From: Ophiura sarsii
Lineage: Eukaryota > Echinodermata > Ophiuroidea > Amphilepidida > Ophiuridae
Direction of reading: 5' to 3'
DNA length: 64,000 nucleotides
NCBI GenBank assembly: GCA_035610835.1
Contig: CM069441.1
Location: forward strand, 81,143,848-81,207,847
Shown piece by piece: positions 22,667 to 33,932 of the stretch. The stretch's first letter is position 1. Each line of letters starts with the position of its first letter. Position numbers and translations under genes: made by a program. The notes under the pieces are model-generated. The model had not been told where the DNA came from. It did no database searches and worked only from the letters and a program-made list of their open reading frames with translations.

Positions 22667-23902
22667 ATGAGTGGGAAGAACAAGAAAGATCGTCGTAATG
22701 GGACGTCGCTTGCCGAGGTCGACGTGATCAACTCGAACAGTTTCAAACAGTCTCAATTGCATCTGGAACGACACAGGACAAAGTTGACTAAAGACTTCGC
22801 GGAGCAAATGCTGTTACACAACCGAGAGTACTCGGAGCTGAAAATGTTCTTGCAGAGTATCAAGAAAATTGAACCGACGGATTTAAGTTTATTAGACGGC
22901 GGTAATAATAGCAACAAGTCGAATCGACCAAGAACAGCTCCAACTACCATTGGTGCATCTGGACGAAAAGAAAAAACTCATTTACCGGATATGCCGCAAA
23001 GAAGTCGTACCTCTCTGACTGGGGGACGCGCTTCAAAATTCAATAGATCGGTAAGCGAGACAGATGTGGTGCGATTGAAAGGGGCCGTCAATTCTGGAAA
23101 CTCTGTTAAAAGCTTGCCAAGTTCACCCAGGAACCAAATTGAAGCACTTGTGGAAGCAGGAGGTGCAGTAAGTAGGATTAAGTTTAATCTGCCTTTGGAT
23201 GATGTGCTTTCAACCGGTAAGTTGGAGATTCACACCCCGCGACATCGATCCGAATTAAGATCTTCAACCTCAAACCTTGGGCCAAGTTTAGAGGCGCAAA
23301 CATGTGAAGGAAGTCTTGGTGGTGATGGTGGTGGTGGTGGGGCAGAAACGGACAATCACATGTTATATAACCGTATGCAACCACAAACCAATATTCACCA
23401 GCAGCAAAGTCACTACAATAGCAGCATTCCTCGAAGACATACGTTAGGAAACGTATCCATACGAAAAAATCTTGGCCTTGATGACATTGACGATCCTGAT
23501 GAGAAGATTTTATCAAGTTCATCTCCAGACCTCTTCCGAGATGGCTGCGACACGGGGGACAAACCGTCCTCTGCCTCAAGACGTCGTAACTCACCAAGAT
23601 CCATGATGCCACTGAAATCTCCAACCGGTAGCGGTTGTGGAAATTTAAGTGTTCTGGTCGCTTCGCAAAAACAAATTTTACAAAGACGAAAGTCTTCAAT
23701 GGCCCATTCGAATACCAAGGTGTTTTCTCCAGGAGAATGCATAGAAATGCAGATCAAGCGAAGGGACCAGTTAGCGAGATCTGGTGGACACATTTCAACA
23801 TTTTCCCCGCACACACGCGAGTTCTCTGCTCGGCGCAAAAGTCCTGGTGTGCGAAAAGTACAGAGTACTACCCCGTCGGCAAAAAAGTTTGAAAAAAAGT
23901 GA
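22667..23902 (+). CDS. Uncharacterised 411-residue basic serine-rich protein
   Basis: A single-exon frame with ATG at 22667 (context ACATCATCATGA). I do not recognise the family. Residues about 25-68 are charged and helical-looking (LHLERHRTKLTKDFAEQMLL, then HNREYSELKMFLQSI), the only likely folded part. The rest is low-complexity and probably disordered: an RPRTAPTT patch, RSVSETD, a GGDGGGGG run near residue 220, SSSPDLFRD, RRHT, RRRNSPRS, QRRKSSM and RRKSP. These are basic-directed (RRxS/T) and proline-directed (SP) phosphorylation-type sites, suggesting a regulated phosphoprotein; this is inference. The C-terminus is lysine-rich. Codon use is even and GC is higher than the flanks, supporting real coding. 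An ATTAAA at about 24003 could serve as polyadenylation signal. Could also be one exon of a larger gene. Confidence 0.75.
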   Translation: MSGKNKKDRRNGTSLAEVDVINSNSFKQSQLHLERHRTKLTKDFAEQMLLHNREYSELKMFLQSIKKIEPTDLSLLDGGNNSNKSNRPRTAPTTIGASGRKEKTHLPDMPQRSRTSLTGGRASKFNRSVSETDVVRLKGAVNSGNSVKSLPSSPRNQIEALVEAGGAVSRIKFNLPLDDVLSTGKLEIHTPRHRSELRSSTSNLGPSLEAQTCEGSLGGDGGGGGAETDNHMLYNRMQPQTNIHQQQSHYNSSIPRRHTLGNVSIRKNLGLDDIDDPDEKILSSSSPDLFRDGCDTGDKPSSASRRRNSPRSMMPLKSPTGSGCGNLSVLVASQKQILQRRKSSMAHSNTKVFSPGECIEMQIKRRDQLARSGGHISTFSPHTREFSARRKSPGVRKVQSTTPSAKKFEKK

Positions 23903-24172
23903 CAGAATTAATATTGTATCAGAGAAGTATCACTTTGGGATGAAGACTGAAACTATGTGGTGCACTCAATTTCTTTGGCAATCATGGGGCATTTGCAAAC
24001 AAAATTAAAAAGCACATCAAGTCGCTTTTACTCTTGTCAACACCACACCCACGACATTGCACAGGATGCGCCGATACAGCGTGACTGATTTTTGTATGCA
24101 ACCAATGGAGAATGTTCTGTCCATTGTGTTATTTGCAGGTGTTCTATGTTTGATACATCTACATGATGATCA

Positions 24173-25166
24173 CATCAAGTGCACTTAAGCCACATCAAGT
24201 GCACTTAAGCCACATCAAGTGCATATTAAGGCACGTTAAGTGCATATTAAGCCACATCAAGTGCATATTAAGCCACATCAAGTGCATATTAAGGCACGTT
24301 AAGTGCATATTAAGCCACATCAAGTGCATATTAAGCCACATCAAGTGCATATTAAGGCACGTTAAGTGCATATTAAGCCACATCAAGTGCATATTAAGCC
24401 ACATCAATTACATATTAAGCCATGATCAAGTGTGCATATTAAGCCACATCAAGTGTATATTAAGCCACATCAAGTGCATATTAAGCCACATCAAGTGTAT
24501 ATTAAGCCACATCATATGTATATTAAGCTACATCAAGTGCATATTAAGCCACATCAATTACATATTAAAGGTAGATGTTCCGATTTTCAACTTGAAGTTT
24601 TCTATTCTATGAAAGGTCATCCTTAAAAAAGTCGTGTTCCAAAGTTTGAGTTGCATAGCTCTAATGGTTCTTATTTTAGACGCACAAGATGCTGTGAACT
24701 GTACCCATTGAGTAGTACACAAACTATATCGGTGGTTACCACCATTCGCGGTAATCTGACGTTATTTCATCGATTTCTCCGTAATTATACCGATTTAGGC
24801 CGTCAAATTTTAGTATGATGATGAGAAAAATACGAGCTTTCATATATGAAAATCTCCGTATGTTTGAAATAATTCTGTGTTGCGAAAATGTGATCGGGTC
24901 ATCTACCTTTAAGCCATGATCAAGTGCGGTGCATATTAAGCCATATCAAGTGCTTAAAAGCCACATCAAGTGTATATTAAGCCACATCAAGTGTATATTA
25001 AGCCACATCAAGTGCATATATTAAGCCACATCAAGATGTATACATATATTAAGCCACATCAAGATGTATACATATATTAAGCCACATCAAGATGTATACA
25101 TGTATAAGCCACACCAAGTGCATATTAAGTCGATCATGTGCATATTAAACCACATCAAGTGTATAT
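24173..25166. repeat. 21-bp minisatellite, interrupted by a TTAA MITE
   Basis: Tandem copies of CACATCAAGTGCATATTAAGC run from 24173 to 24568 and resume at 24909-25166. Early units show a three-unit higher order (two CACATCAAG, one GCACGTTAAG). Later units insert ATGTATACATA. Open frames on both strands are by-products. Confidence 0.92.
24569..24908. mobile_element. TTAA MITE, family B copy 1, in minisatellite
   Basis: Ends AGGTAGATGTTCCGAT and ATCGGGTCATCTACCT, with TTAA on both sides (24565-24568 and 24909-24912). The intact minisatellite unit (CATATTAAGCCAC) shows the empty site. It is 340 bases and non-coding. A relative is at 30234-30455. Confidence 0.85.
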
Positions 25167-25169
25167 TAA

Positions 25170-25300
25170 AGGGACACGCGGAGATGTGCTTGAGGCTGCG
25201 CCCTCAATTTGGATAAAAACTGAGATTTGTATATTTTTATAATTGTATTACATGTATGATAATGAACTTACACTTGTAAGGATTCAGAAGGCTGACAAAG
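25170..25300. mobile_element. TTAA MITE, family C copy 1 (partial)
   Basis: Begins at TTAA (25166-25169) with AGGGACACGCGGAGATGTG, then CTGCGCCCTCAATTTGGATA. It matches the left part of the complete copy at 46646-47044 up to about AGGATTCAGAA. The right end was not found; similarity to the foldback at 49.7 kb takes over from about 25320. Confidence 0.65.
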
Positions 25301-25590
25301 GGAGTGATACAGTCAACACAAAAAGTAACTGACCAGGTAATAAATGTGCTGATAACTCTAAAGTCATAACTCCTACATAAACATATTAAATTATAAACTT
25401 GTTGAGAAATTTCTCTTCTTAAATTTGAGATATTACACGCCAAGAATGGTTGATTATTGAGGAAGTTACAATCCCAAATATGAGGTTAGGTCTGATTTTC
25501 ATTTTTTACCCACCACACCCTACATTAGTAGTAGGCCTATGCGTCGTTCTTAAAAATCATGCGCTGTGAAGGGTATAACAGAATTACTCC

Positions 25591-25663
25591 GATACATTAA
25601 ATGGTATGGTCTACATTTCTTTTCACTATGCTACAACATGTAGACCATACCATTTAATGTATC
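25591..25663. other. Perfect 26-bp stem hairpin
   Basis: GATACATTAAATGGTATGGT plus CTACAT (25591-25616) is exactly complementary to 25638-25663 with a 21-base loop. The size fits a microRNA precursor, but perfect pairing also fits a young foldback transposon remnant. There is no expression evidence. Confidence 0.6.
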
Positions 25664-25859
25664 AATTTAAATTTGGATTTGTCTACCATTATTTATCAAA
25701 TATGTTGTTTAGCATAATTTAATTGATTAATGTCACTACATAATTATAGTAGTAGTACCTTAATACAATTTACAGAGATAATTTATCATGATTAAATGAT
25801 CGTCCATAGGTACAGATGACGATGCATATTTGAATAATAATAATAGTACAAGGGGGTTC

Positions 25860-26330
25860 ACGTGTGCCGCCCCCCCCCCCCCCCGGGTCTAAACCAAACC
25901 AACTTTTTGGGGTGTCTTTTAGGGTCCTTAAACACATTTGAGATGTTAACAGTGAAACAAATGCGATGCTCTCCAGATATCCAAGATGGCGTCCAAAATG
26001 GCCGCCCAAACTTGTCAAATCTCATAAAATGACATATAGCAATCAAATTGTATGGTGAAAGTATAATTTTACTAGTGGGGTGTATATATTAGACCACTAG
26101 ACACTCATATCCAGAACTTTTGCTTTGTTAACACTCCTAAATCCAAGATGGCCGCCAAAATGGTAATAGGCTATTCCATATATTGGCATATATAAGCCAA
26201 CGTGTATGATAGAGTATAGTTTTAACAATGGGATATATGTGTTAGACCACTAGAAACTCATCAAGTATTTTTACTCTGTTAACATACTTTAAAACCAAAA
26301 TGGTCTCCAAATCAATGGCCAAAATTTGTC
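25860..26330. repeat. Copy of the CAAGATGGC repeat family
   Basis: Contains CCAAGATGGCGTCC, AAAATGGCCGCC, GACCACTAGACACTCATATC and CTTTGTTAACAC in the order seen at 11560-11740 in the giant foldback. It is preceded by a 16-base C tract and AAACCAAACCAACTTTTT, also shared with the foldback (11485 area). Probably a fragment of a related element. Confidence 0.75.
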
Positions 26331-26652
26331 AAAAGTGGTCAAAATTCCATAAAATAGCATAAATATCAACCGAAATGTATGATAAAAATATAATTTCAAC
26401 TGACACTGTATATTTTTTCAAACATCTTAAAATCTTAGGGGCACCCCTTAAAGAAAACATGCGGGTGATTTTTGCTAGCTTAAACATCCCTGTTTGGTCC
26501 ATAATATCAATATCAGAATCGATCATTTTAACGGATTTGTGTTGTCTTTTAGAAAATGGTTTTCTAGGGAAAGGGTTCATATAGGAGCATGTACGAATTA
26601 CGATATCAACATATGAATACACATTGTATTCAACATATGAATCCACATTGTA

Positions 26653-27314
26653 CAGGGTGAGTCAAAAAGAAGTTGTACGAGAATGAATATTTGTTTAAAA
26701 ATATACCAAACAAATTTGACAAACCAATGAGGCACGTTTTCAAAGAGCAACTAATTCCCCTTATATGACAAAAAAAATCATTGAAATCGATCGATTATAT
26801 CAGGAGCTATGCCTGTATTAATAAAAGAGACCCTTTTTAGCTGTCCACGAAACGCTTAATCTTCTTGAAATCTATCCACTCTAAGTGGGCAGCAAAATGT
26901 ACACACGGGCATTCATATTCAAATGAGATTAAAGCCCGGGAGTTTCAAACACAGATGGGAATGGTGTGCATGAAATAAAAAATCAGTGACAACAATAAAA
27001 AAAAAAATTAAACATTGAAGGCCCACTTAAAACAATAAAGACACGTTAGAGGACAAACATTAGTAATCATTTTACTGCCCACTTATAGTGGAAAGTTTTC
27101 AAGAGAATAAGGCATTCCGTGGACAGCTAAAAAGGGGTTCTTTGATTAAAACAGGCATAGCTCCTGAAATAATTGATCGATTTCAATGATTCCTTTTGTC
27201 ATATGAGCGGAATAAGTAGCTCTTTGGATACGTGCCTCATTGGTTTGCCAAATTTGTTTGGTCTATTTTAAATAAAATATTGATTCCCGTACAACTTCTT
27301 TTTGACTCACCCTG
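26653..27314. mobile_element. TA-flanked foldback MITE, CAGGGTGAGTCAAAAAG family copy 1
   Basis: TA on both sides. Inverted ends CAGGGTGAGTCAAAAAGAAG and CTTCTTTTTGACTCACCCTG. The arms extend inward for over 200 bases (for example GCTGTCCACGAAACGCTTAA with the inverse near 27115). Typical of Tc1/mariner-derived elements. Non-coding. Copy 2 is at 51658-52335. Confidence 0.85.
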
Positions 27315-27316
27315 TA

Positions 27317-28175
27317 TTCAACATATGATTACCTACAATTCCTACCTATCCCTAGAGAATTATGCTCCGCGAGACAACATGGTATGTAAATTTGGACAGT
27401 GTCCTCATAATCTCCATGAAATTTTATCAATTTTAACTTTTTTGGGATACTACAACCAGTCTCGTTGAAGCTGACAAAAAAAGAGAAGTCAAAACATGGA
27501 GAGGCAAAACCACTGGCCCTACCGACAACACTAAACAAAGGCCGAACTTCGCATTGGTGGCACATATGCATTGGTGGCATTTATTGAAATTGATTTTAAT
27601 GTGTACTGACGTGAACTAGTCTTGTAATAAAGGGTAATTAGAGCTTCAACATCTATTCAGGAGTTTCATTTATGAAGGTAGGCGGAAGGGACCCAGACAT
27701 CCCGTAAAAACTGTTCAAGGTATGAAATAAAACGCTGACCTTTCAGGGAAACTGCTCACATTAATACTAACCAGCTGGCAGCACACCAGCACACACCGGT
27801 TTGGAGTACTGAGTGACTGCATAGAGAGAGTGTTGGTAGATAGTTGACCTGCAAAGTGTTTCTAGAACTTGGATTCAAGATAAACATGGGGGATGGGGTG
27901 GGCAAATATGGGAATGAGTACCAGTCCAATAACAGTTAACTTAACTGCAAGGGAAAATAAAGTTCTTCAATTATGTGAGGTGTAGGTGCACACTAAACTC
28001 ACTATACACACTCCATTACTCTTCTAATGTATATATCCACCACTCACCACTTCGACGACCCCACAAGTGGGGATTTCTCCTTTTATTCAAGAAAATAGTC
28101 AAACAAATTACCGGTAACTATTTGATGTCTCCTTGAGTGTATTGTAACATCAATTCATGTTCCTTCACACACAAA
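27317..28175. other. Spacer without recognised features
   Basis: No gene, RNA or transposon ends found. The stretch is moderately AT-rich with CACACC-type words. Confidence 0.4.
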
Positions 28176-28571
28176 TTTGGCCCTAGCATGGTATTCAAAC
28201 TTCGGCATCTATAGATGGTGTGACCGGTGACGTCATGTATTTACAAATGGGACACCCTCTCTTGATTCCCTCCGGGCAGAATATACAGTAAAGTTAATGA
28301 AGACAACATGAAATTTCTTTCTAATGAATTGTAAAACTCATTTATTTTTAATTCTTTTTGTGAAATTCGATAGCTTATAGCATTCCTAAGCAAGTTTAAA
28401 GACAGTTTTGATAACAATTTGCTGTAAAACCACAATCTAGTTAGAAAACCTGATCTGGCCTATGTAAACTATAGGAATCTTGCCCGGTTAGTTTTGTCTC
28501 AAATCAACAGAGGGCGTCATAAATGTAAACAACGGTCACCTCATCTATAGAAATACCATGCTAGGGCCAAA
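28176..28571. mobile_element. MITE with TTTGGCCCTAGCATGGTATT ends
   Basis: Left end TTTGGCCCTAGCATGGTATT and right end AATACCATGCTAGGGCCAAA are exact inverted repeats, followed inward by a second inverted pair around TCTATAGATG. The core is about 300 bases, AT-rich and non-coding. Confidence 0.75.
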
Positions 28572-28611
28572 TGCCCAGTAAGGTGCAGGATTGGTTATTG
28601 TTGGTTATTAT

Positions 28612-29062
28612 CAGTGATGGAACTTTATATTTTTTTAACTAGCCAGTCGGGCAGGTAACTCACAAAATTTACCTGCCCGACAAAAATTCCACCAGCCCAA
28701 GGTTTTGTCATAATATTTTGCAGCAAACAATTAAGAGCAAGACTACTTTTAAACTACAATTACATATTTTTGTCTTTATTGTACGATGTTCCACTGTAAC
28801 CCTAGTCCGTAACGGCTCCTCGTATTCATCATGTTCATCAATCCAATACTCTCTTTAAATGTTTAATCTCCTATCAACCTGATCTCCTCTATCATCATGA
28901 CACACGATCATATGATGAAATTACCCTGAACTTACTGTTACTTACACTTTGAGATTCAAAAATGTTACCCGCCAGTCGGATGGGTACCTTTGTATCTTCA
29001 CCCGCCCGACACGAAAGTTACCCGCTATGGGCGGGCGGGCGGGTCTAATATTTCCATCCCTG
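28612..29062. mobile_element. hAT-like MITE with 8-bp target duplication GTTATTAT
   Basis: The ends are CAGTGATGGAA and TTCCATCCCTG. GTTATTAT is present at 28604-28611 and 29063-29070. The interior has repeated inverted GCCCGAC/GTCGGGC-type words (ACCTGCCCGACA, CACCCGCCCGACAC). An 8-bp duplication with CAG-type ends is the hAT signature. No coding capacity. Confidence 0.85.
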
Positions 29063-29467
29063 GTTATTATGGAAAAGAGTGTAAATTTGGTCTGATGCAG
29101 ATTCTGTTGCAAGTCAGTGGTGAATACCACTTCACGATGCTATCGATGGTCAGTGGGGTGGAAAATGACCAATCGTGCAGCTAACTCCAAATGCCATCAT
29201 CTCTATTACACCTCGTTCATAACTCTGTGTAGTGACGTCAGGACGTAATCCAAAGATCACACCCTATGCAAATAATTGCACTGGAGGCTGGAGCAAGTAC
29301 ACTACCTGTGCAGTCAAAGACGAATTCCAGCACTCGGTGTTGGTAAATGCTGGGTTGATCACTAAAATACACTCTGACTTCACTGCATAGATTTTGATGA
29401 ACAACAGTAAAGTTTACCATGTTAAGTAACAGTGAGATAACATGCTTTAAGTTGATAATTTATTTAA

Positions 29468-30229
29468 AGGCATATTATGTGATCTTTTCCAGAGAGCGCC
29501 CTTTATTCATGTTTTTTTTAGGTTGATTTTCTTGCAGATTTACATTCAGTGGCGTAGCTAGGTTTTTTTTCAGGGGGGGCAAGATTTCTAAAATTTTCGT
29601 AAAAGGTTGCCCCAAAATTTTTCCAAGTCAGTCACCTCGTGAATTTCACGTAAGTGGGGGGGGGGGGGGGGGGGGTGAAGTTCAAAAAAATTCGCACGGA
29701 CACAAAGTTTCCCAGTCAAAAAAGGACTATAGTCAACAAATTTTGGCCAATCCTCAGGGTATTAAGCAGTTTTTTAACACAAATGGTCATTTATTTTTAA
29801 AAACCAAGCTAAAATGGTCATTTTTAAATGGTTATCCAGCATATAAACACTATATCCAAAGAGAGGGGCGGGGGCACAAAGGGGGGCGGGGGCACAAAAA
29901 CGTTCTGTCAGGGGGGGCAACTGCCCCCCCTGCCCTACGCCACTGTTTACATTTCTGATTATAAATCGTACATACTGTACATTCCAAGTTACAGAGCGAT
30001 ACGATTCCTGATTACCTAAAAATCAAATCATGGTTTTAGAGTGAATTTAGAGTGAACAGTTTATTTTCACTCTAAAACCATGATTTTGAAGTAATTAAGA
30101 ATCGTATCGCCCTGTAACTTGGAATGTATGTACGATTTATGATCAGAAATGTAAATCTGCAAGAAAATCTGCTTTCAATTTTTGTTTCGATGTTGAGGGA
30201 GTTCCCTGGAAAGATCACATAATATACCT
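29468..30229. mobile_element. TTAA foldback MITE, family A copy 2
   Basis: TTAA at 29464-29467 and 30230-30233. Ends AGGCATATTATGTGATC and GATCACATAATATACCT. The arms are long inverted repeats with CATGGTTTTAGAG / CTCTAAAACCATG at the centre. Interrupted by a hAT-like element at 29547-29945. Confidence 0.85.
29547..29945. mobile_element. hAT-like MITE nested in family A copy 2
   Basis: Ends CAGTGGCGTAGC and CTACGCCACTG. The 8-bp duplication TTTACATT is at 29539-29546 and 29946-29953. The uninterrupted sequence (CAGATTTACATTCTGAT) is in family A copy 1 near 14286-14302. The interior shares TTTTCGTAAAAGGTTGCCCC and a G tract with the copies at 4.3, 14.6 and 42.7 kb. Confidence 0.92.
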
Positions 30230-30233
30230 TTAA

Positions 30234-30455
30234 AGGTAGGTGTTTCAATTGTTGGCCCGATTTTCAACTTGATGTTTTCTATTCTATGTGAAGGATCATC
30301 CTTGGCAGTAATTCACTGCATGTTGGACTATAACGTCTAAATGGAACTTATCTTGCGCCAAACATTTGACAGATATAATGAGAAAAATATGGGGCTACTT
30401 CTGATATCAAAATATGTTAATGGGAAAAAACCTAAAGTGATCAGAACACCCACCT
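30234..30455. mobile_element. TTAA MITE, family B copy 2
   Basis: Starts AGGTAGGTGTTTCAATTG immediately after the TTAA that ends family A copy 2, so two elements share one TTAA. The right end AACACCCACCT is followed by TTATAA, a decayed TTAA. Shared interior with 24569-24908: CCGATTTTCAACTTGA, TTTTCTATTCTATG. Confidence 0.75.
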
Positions 30456-30913
30456 TTATAAAGTGACTCTGGGATTCTAAGATTTAAAATTATACCAAAG
30501 AAACGAACATAACTTGAACTCATATTTGGTGATTTAGTTTAATACATGAATTTATTATAGACCTTTCATCAAGGTTTCTCTATAAATATTTGAAATAAAT
30601 AATATTGATTCACAAGAATATATCAAATTGCCACTCACAAATAAATACTTTGAATACAATATTTACACAAACAGTTTCTCTCATCTCATGGTATAGTTTA
30701 AAAATCAAAAGTGTTATAGTTCATTGTAAATCTTTTGGGTTTCATAAAAGCCTATAAATAATAATAAATAAACAATAAACTATTGATTCTGTTATTTTTC
30801 ATTTACTTGCCTCCACAAAAAAAGGAAAATGTGCATTAGATGTTTTTTTTGACAATTCACAGGGTTTCAGAAAGTTAAGGGCACCAAATTTGGTTCCTTA
30901 GGTGATGAAAATA

Positions 30914-31129
30914 GAAACCCTGTTGTACGGGCAAACGAACCTCTCAGGTCGGGTCGGTCAGGCTTTTTAAAATATTTCTTCATATTTTCCCTTGAAGATG
31001 ACCATTTAAATCCAAAAAAATCTGTAAACATGTTTTTTGGCAAGCATTTTTTTGTGGTCGGTATTCATTTGCACGTGAAAATCATTTTCACCAATTTATA
31101 AAAAAACGGGCCCGTACAACAGGGTTTCT
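30914..31129. mobile_element. Short MITE with AAACCCTGTTGTACGGGC ends
   Basis: GAAACCCTGTTGTACGGGC and GCCCGTACAACAGGGTTTC are exact inverted repeats about 215 bases apart. The core is AT-rich and includes GGTCGGGTCGGTC. Flanks give no clear target duplication. Confidence 0.7.
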
Positions 31130-31543
31130 TTTTTTCGTCGCCTTATTTACCATATCGCCTTTATTGACTGCCAATCAATATGATGACAGTCAAATAAATT
31201 ATATTCAATTATAATAAAAACCAGAGCTTCATATTTTACTTTTCTGAGTCATTCTGAAAATAAATGCCATCACAAAAGAAATTTCTGTTAGACAATATGA
31301 TTTACAGAACAAAATCCCTTCACTCTTTTGATTCACTTTTGGCCTTCAGAAGCTAATACAAAATCTTTGTTTTATTTCTGGCCTAAATAAATATTCAATC
31401 TGTTTAAGGATGCAAGACATAGGCATTAATATTGGGATTAGGGGCACCAGACATGGCCACCCCACAAATTTGAGTAGTTATCCTAAATATTTTTCCTTGT
31501 CAACCCTTTTAAATACAAATCATGCAAAATACCTTTGTCCCAC

Positions 31544-31845
31544 TAGTTAGGTCTAAAACCTCAATTCTGTGACCATTCTCCTGGCTAGTAAGGTTTGACA
31601 ATTGATTTGACTTCTATGGACATTTTCGGAATCCTTGGGCTCAGCCGAACAATTTGGTATGCTTTTAATTTGAATTTTGGGGCCCCTTTATGGCGGCCAT
31701 TTTGGATTTTGCTGTCTCCTGGGTGTTCCCCACACTGCGAGGGACATGGGGCTAATTTTTTTCTAAAAGGTTCATAGAAGTCAAATCAATCGTCAAACCT
31801 TACTAGCCAGAGAATGGTCACAGAATTGAGGTTTGGACCTAACTA
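31544..31845. mobile_element. MITE with ~75-bp terminal inverted repeats
   Basis: Left arm TAGTTAGGTCTAAAACCTCA to GACTTCTATG (31544-31619) and right arm (31775-31845) are inverted with only a few mismatches. The core has GGCGGCCATTTTGGATTTT like the CAAGATGGC repeats. Confidence 0.8.
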
Positions 31846-33650
31846 CACATTTCAAGACAAAATGTTGCTCATGGATGCAAATATTATATACAGTAGCTGT
31901 TCCAGAGGTTAAATTGTCAAGCTTTCTAAATAAGACATTTAAATTGACAACAAAACCCCGGTTTTCTTTCTTCGTATTTAGAGGGGTAACACATGATCGT
32001 TCCAGGATCTTGAAATACCCCCTATTTGACGGCGTTTCACGGACAATTAGGCCAATTTGACCCCCTTTTTCGCACATAAATGCAGACATTTTGACTGAAA
32101 ATAACCCCCTTTTTTCACCATTTCAAGGACACTTTCTATATAGTCCCCCTATTTGCGCAAAAACGAGGACATTCTATTTTATTTTCTTCTTCGAGGATCG
32201 TAACCTCTCCAAAAAACACCCCAAATTTTTTGAAATCGCGGACATAGCTTTTAAAATGACCCCTTACTTTGGAAATCGCGGACAACGCTTCTTAAAACTC
32301 CCCTAATTTAGGGAAATCGCAGACATAGCTTTAAAAAAGTACACCTTTTCCGCGAGTTTTGGAACGAACATGCGTACCCAAAGTCAATGTTGACTGAAAC
32401 CACCAGGAACATAACAAAACAAACATGGCCTATAATGTACATGTATACTTATGATTAATGTACCTGGTAATAATGGGGAAAAAATCATACCAGATAAAAT
32501 CAATTGAATTAATATATTTTTAGAACTTCCTACCTCTTTTATTCTTTTTAATCATTCACTCGCAGATCGATATAATATGGTGATCTGTGCATAGATTTTA
32601 CACACCGAATCTATGATCTGTGCTTCCTCAAGCTGAGGATTTTTGTAAAGATGAGAAGGTGCTGAACTATCATGCACACACTCTGTGATATAAGAAGAAT
32701 ATCGGCCCCTTAGGTGGGCAAATGATCAGAACAATTATGATGTCCCCGGCTTGAGGTGACACAATGTATATCTGCAGTAGGCCCTATCAGAGATATTGTA
32801 GTTATAAATTTAGTTTGATCAGCTTCAAATCGGCAAAGCCTCCTGAGCAGCGAATGAATACAGAAGGACACTTGTGCGCATGATGAAGGTAACAAGCGCA
32901 TTATGCATCATATGTGTAACGCGTGCATGCGTCCAAAACTGTATGCGTGTGGCCTAAATCGCGCGTGTACGCTTAGATTACTTAAGCGCGCGGAGAGATA
33001 AAAAATGCATCTTTGTCAACAATTTGGAACTGATTAAACTATAAAAAAATGTGACGTGATCAAACAGAATGAGTCAGAAGTCAGAAATATTGATTTTGAG
33101 ATAAAACCAAACGGAGGAAAGAAATTGAATTCTTTTGATTTCTCTTGTTTTGAAATCCCTTCAATCAGTCACTCACATAATTATTTGAGATTAAGTGTCG
33201 ATTCAAACTTGGGGGTGTTTTTTTTGGAAAATGTAGCATTGTGAATAACCAATACAATAAAGTAAAAAAGTAGAAATTTAATATTTTCTACTTCAGACTC
33301 ATCGGATGGATAACAAATAGCAGAAAAGTTATTATTACAGAAACTGTCAATGATTAACAATTTGAGTGACCCAGCCCTAGTTCAATAACTTAGTTGATTT
33401 TTAAATAATGTAAATATGATATGCTCAATATATACAAGATAAATAACTTCATTTTAAAAGATTTTTATACTTATACTATAAGTAAAGCTAATATTTTAAA
33501 TAGTTAAGTTTGTAATATAATTTGATAATATATTATATATATGATATGAATTGTATTCACATAAAGTTTTCTAGATAAAAACATTTTATCAATAATTTAA
33601 ACACATGTTACTACAGAGTCAGAAATTTGAGGAGAATCTTAGAATCCATT
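31846..33650. other. Spacer without recognised features
   Basis: Contains loose repeats of AAATCGCGGACA and CCCCCTATTTGCGC words (32000-32340), then AT-rich DNA. Short open frames have no protein character and no gene is supported. Confidence 0.4.
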
Positions 33651-33660
33651 ATCGTAGGTA

Positions 33661-33932
33661 AGGGTAAAGGTAAAGGTGGTCGATCCTGTAATACCAGGAG
33701 CGGAGTGCCCATCTCTCTTTCAAAGCGATAGGGCCAGACTCACTTCTTTTTATAATGTTGCTGTGTGGGGCTCGCTACACCTCCACCACAGCAAGTCTGT
33801 TACCTTCCCAGCACTGAAGAATGCCGGTACCCATTTAAATACACCTGGGTAGAGAGGAGTAATTGCGGTAAAGTGCCTTACTCAAGAGCAAAACATGTTG
33901 ACCACAGCGGGACTCGAACCCACAAACTTTAG
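33661..33932 (-). mobile_element. Full-length tRNA-derived SINE with target duplication
   Basis: On the minus strand the element opens with GGTTCGAGTCCCGC, a tRNA B-box/T-arm motif. It continues through AAGGCACTTTACCGC and ACCCAGGTGTATTTAAATGG and ends in TTACCTTTACCTTTACC. ATCGTAGGTA occurs on both sides (33651-33660 and 33933-33942). The A box is weak or missing, so the head is partly degraded. The copy at 6641-6832 is truncated. Confidence 0.85.

Noticed and set aside
23184..23838. Two long minus-strand frames (171 and 141 codons)
   Set aside because: They are shadows of the 411-residue plus-strand gene.
24163..24612. 149-codon frame rich in Ile-Lys-Cys-Ile-Leu repeats
   Set aside because: It is a translation of the 21-bp minisatellite; the opposite strand is also open.
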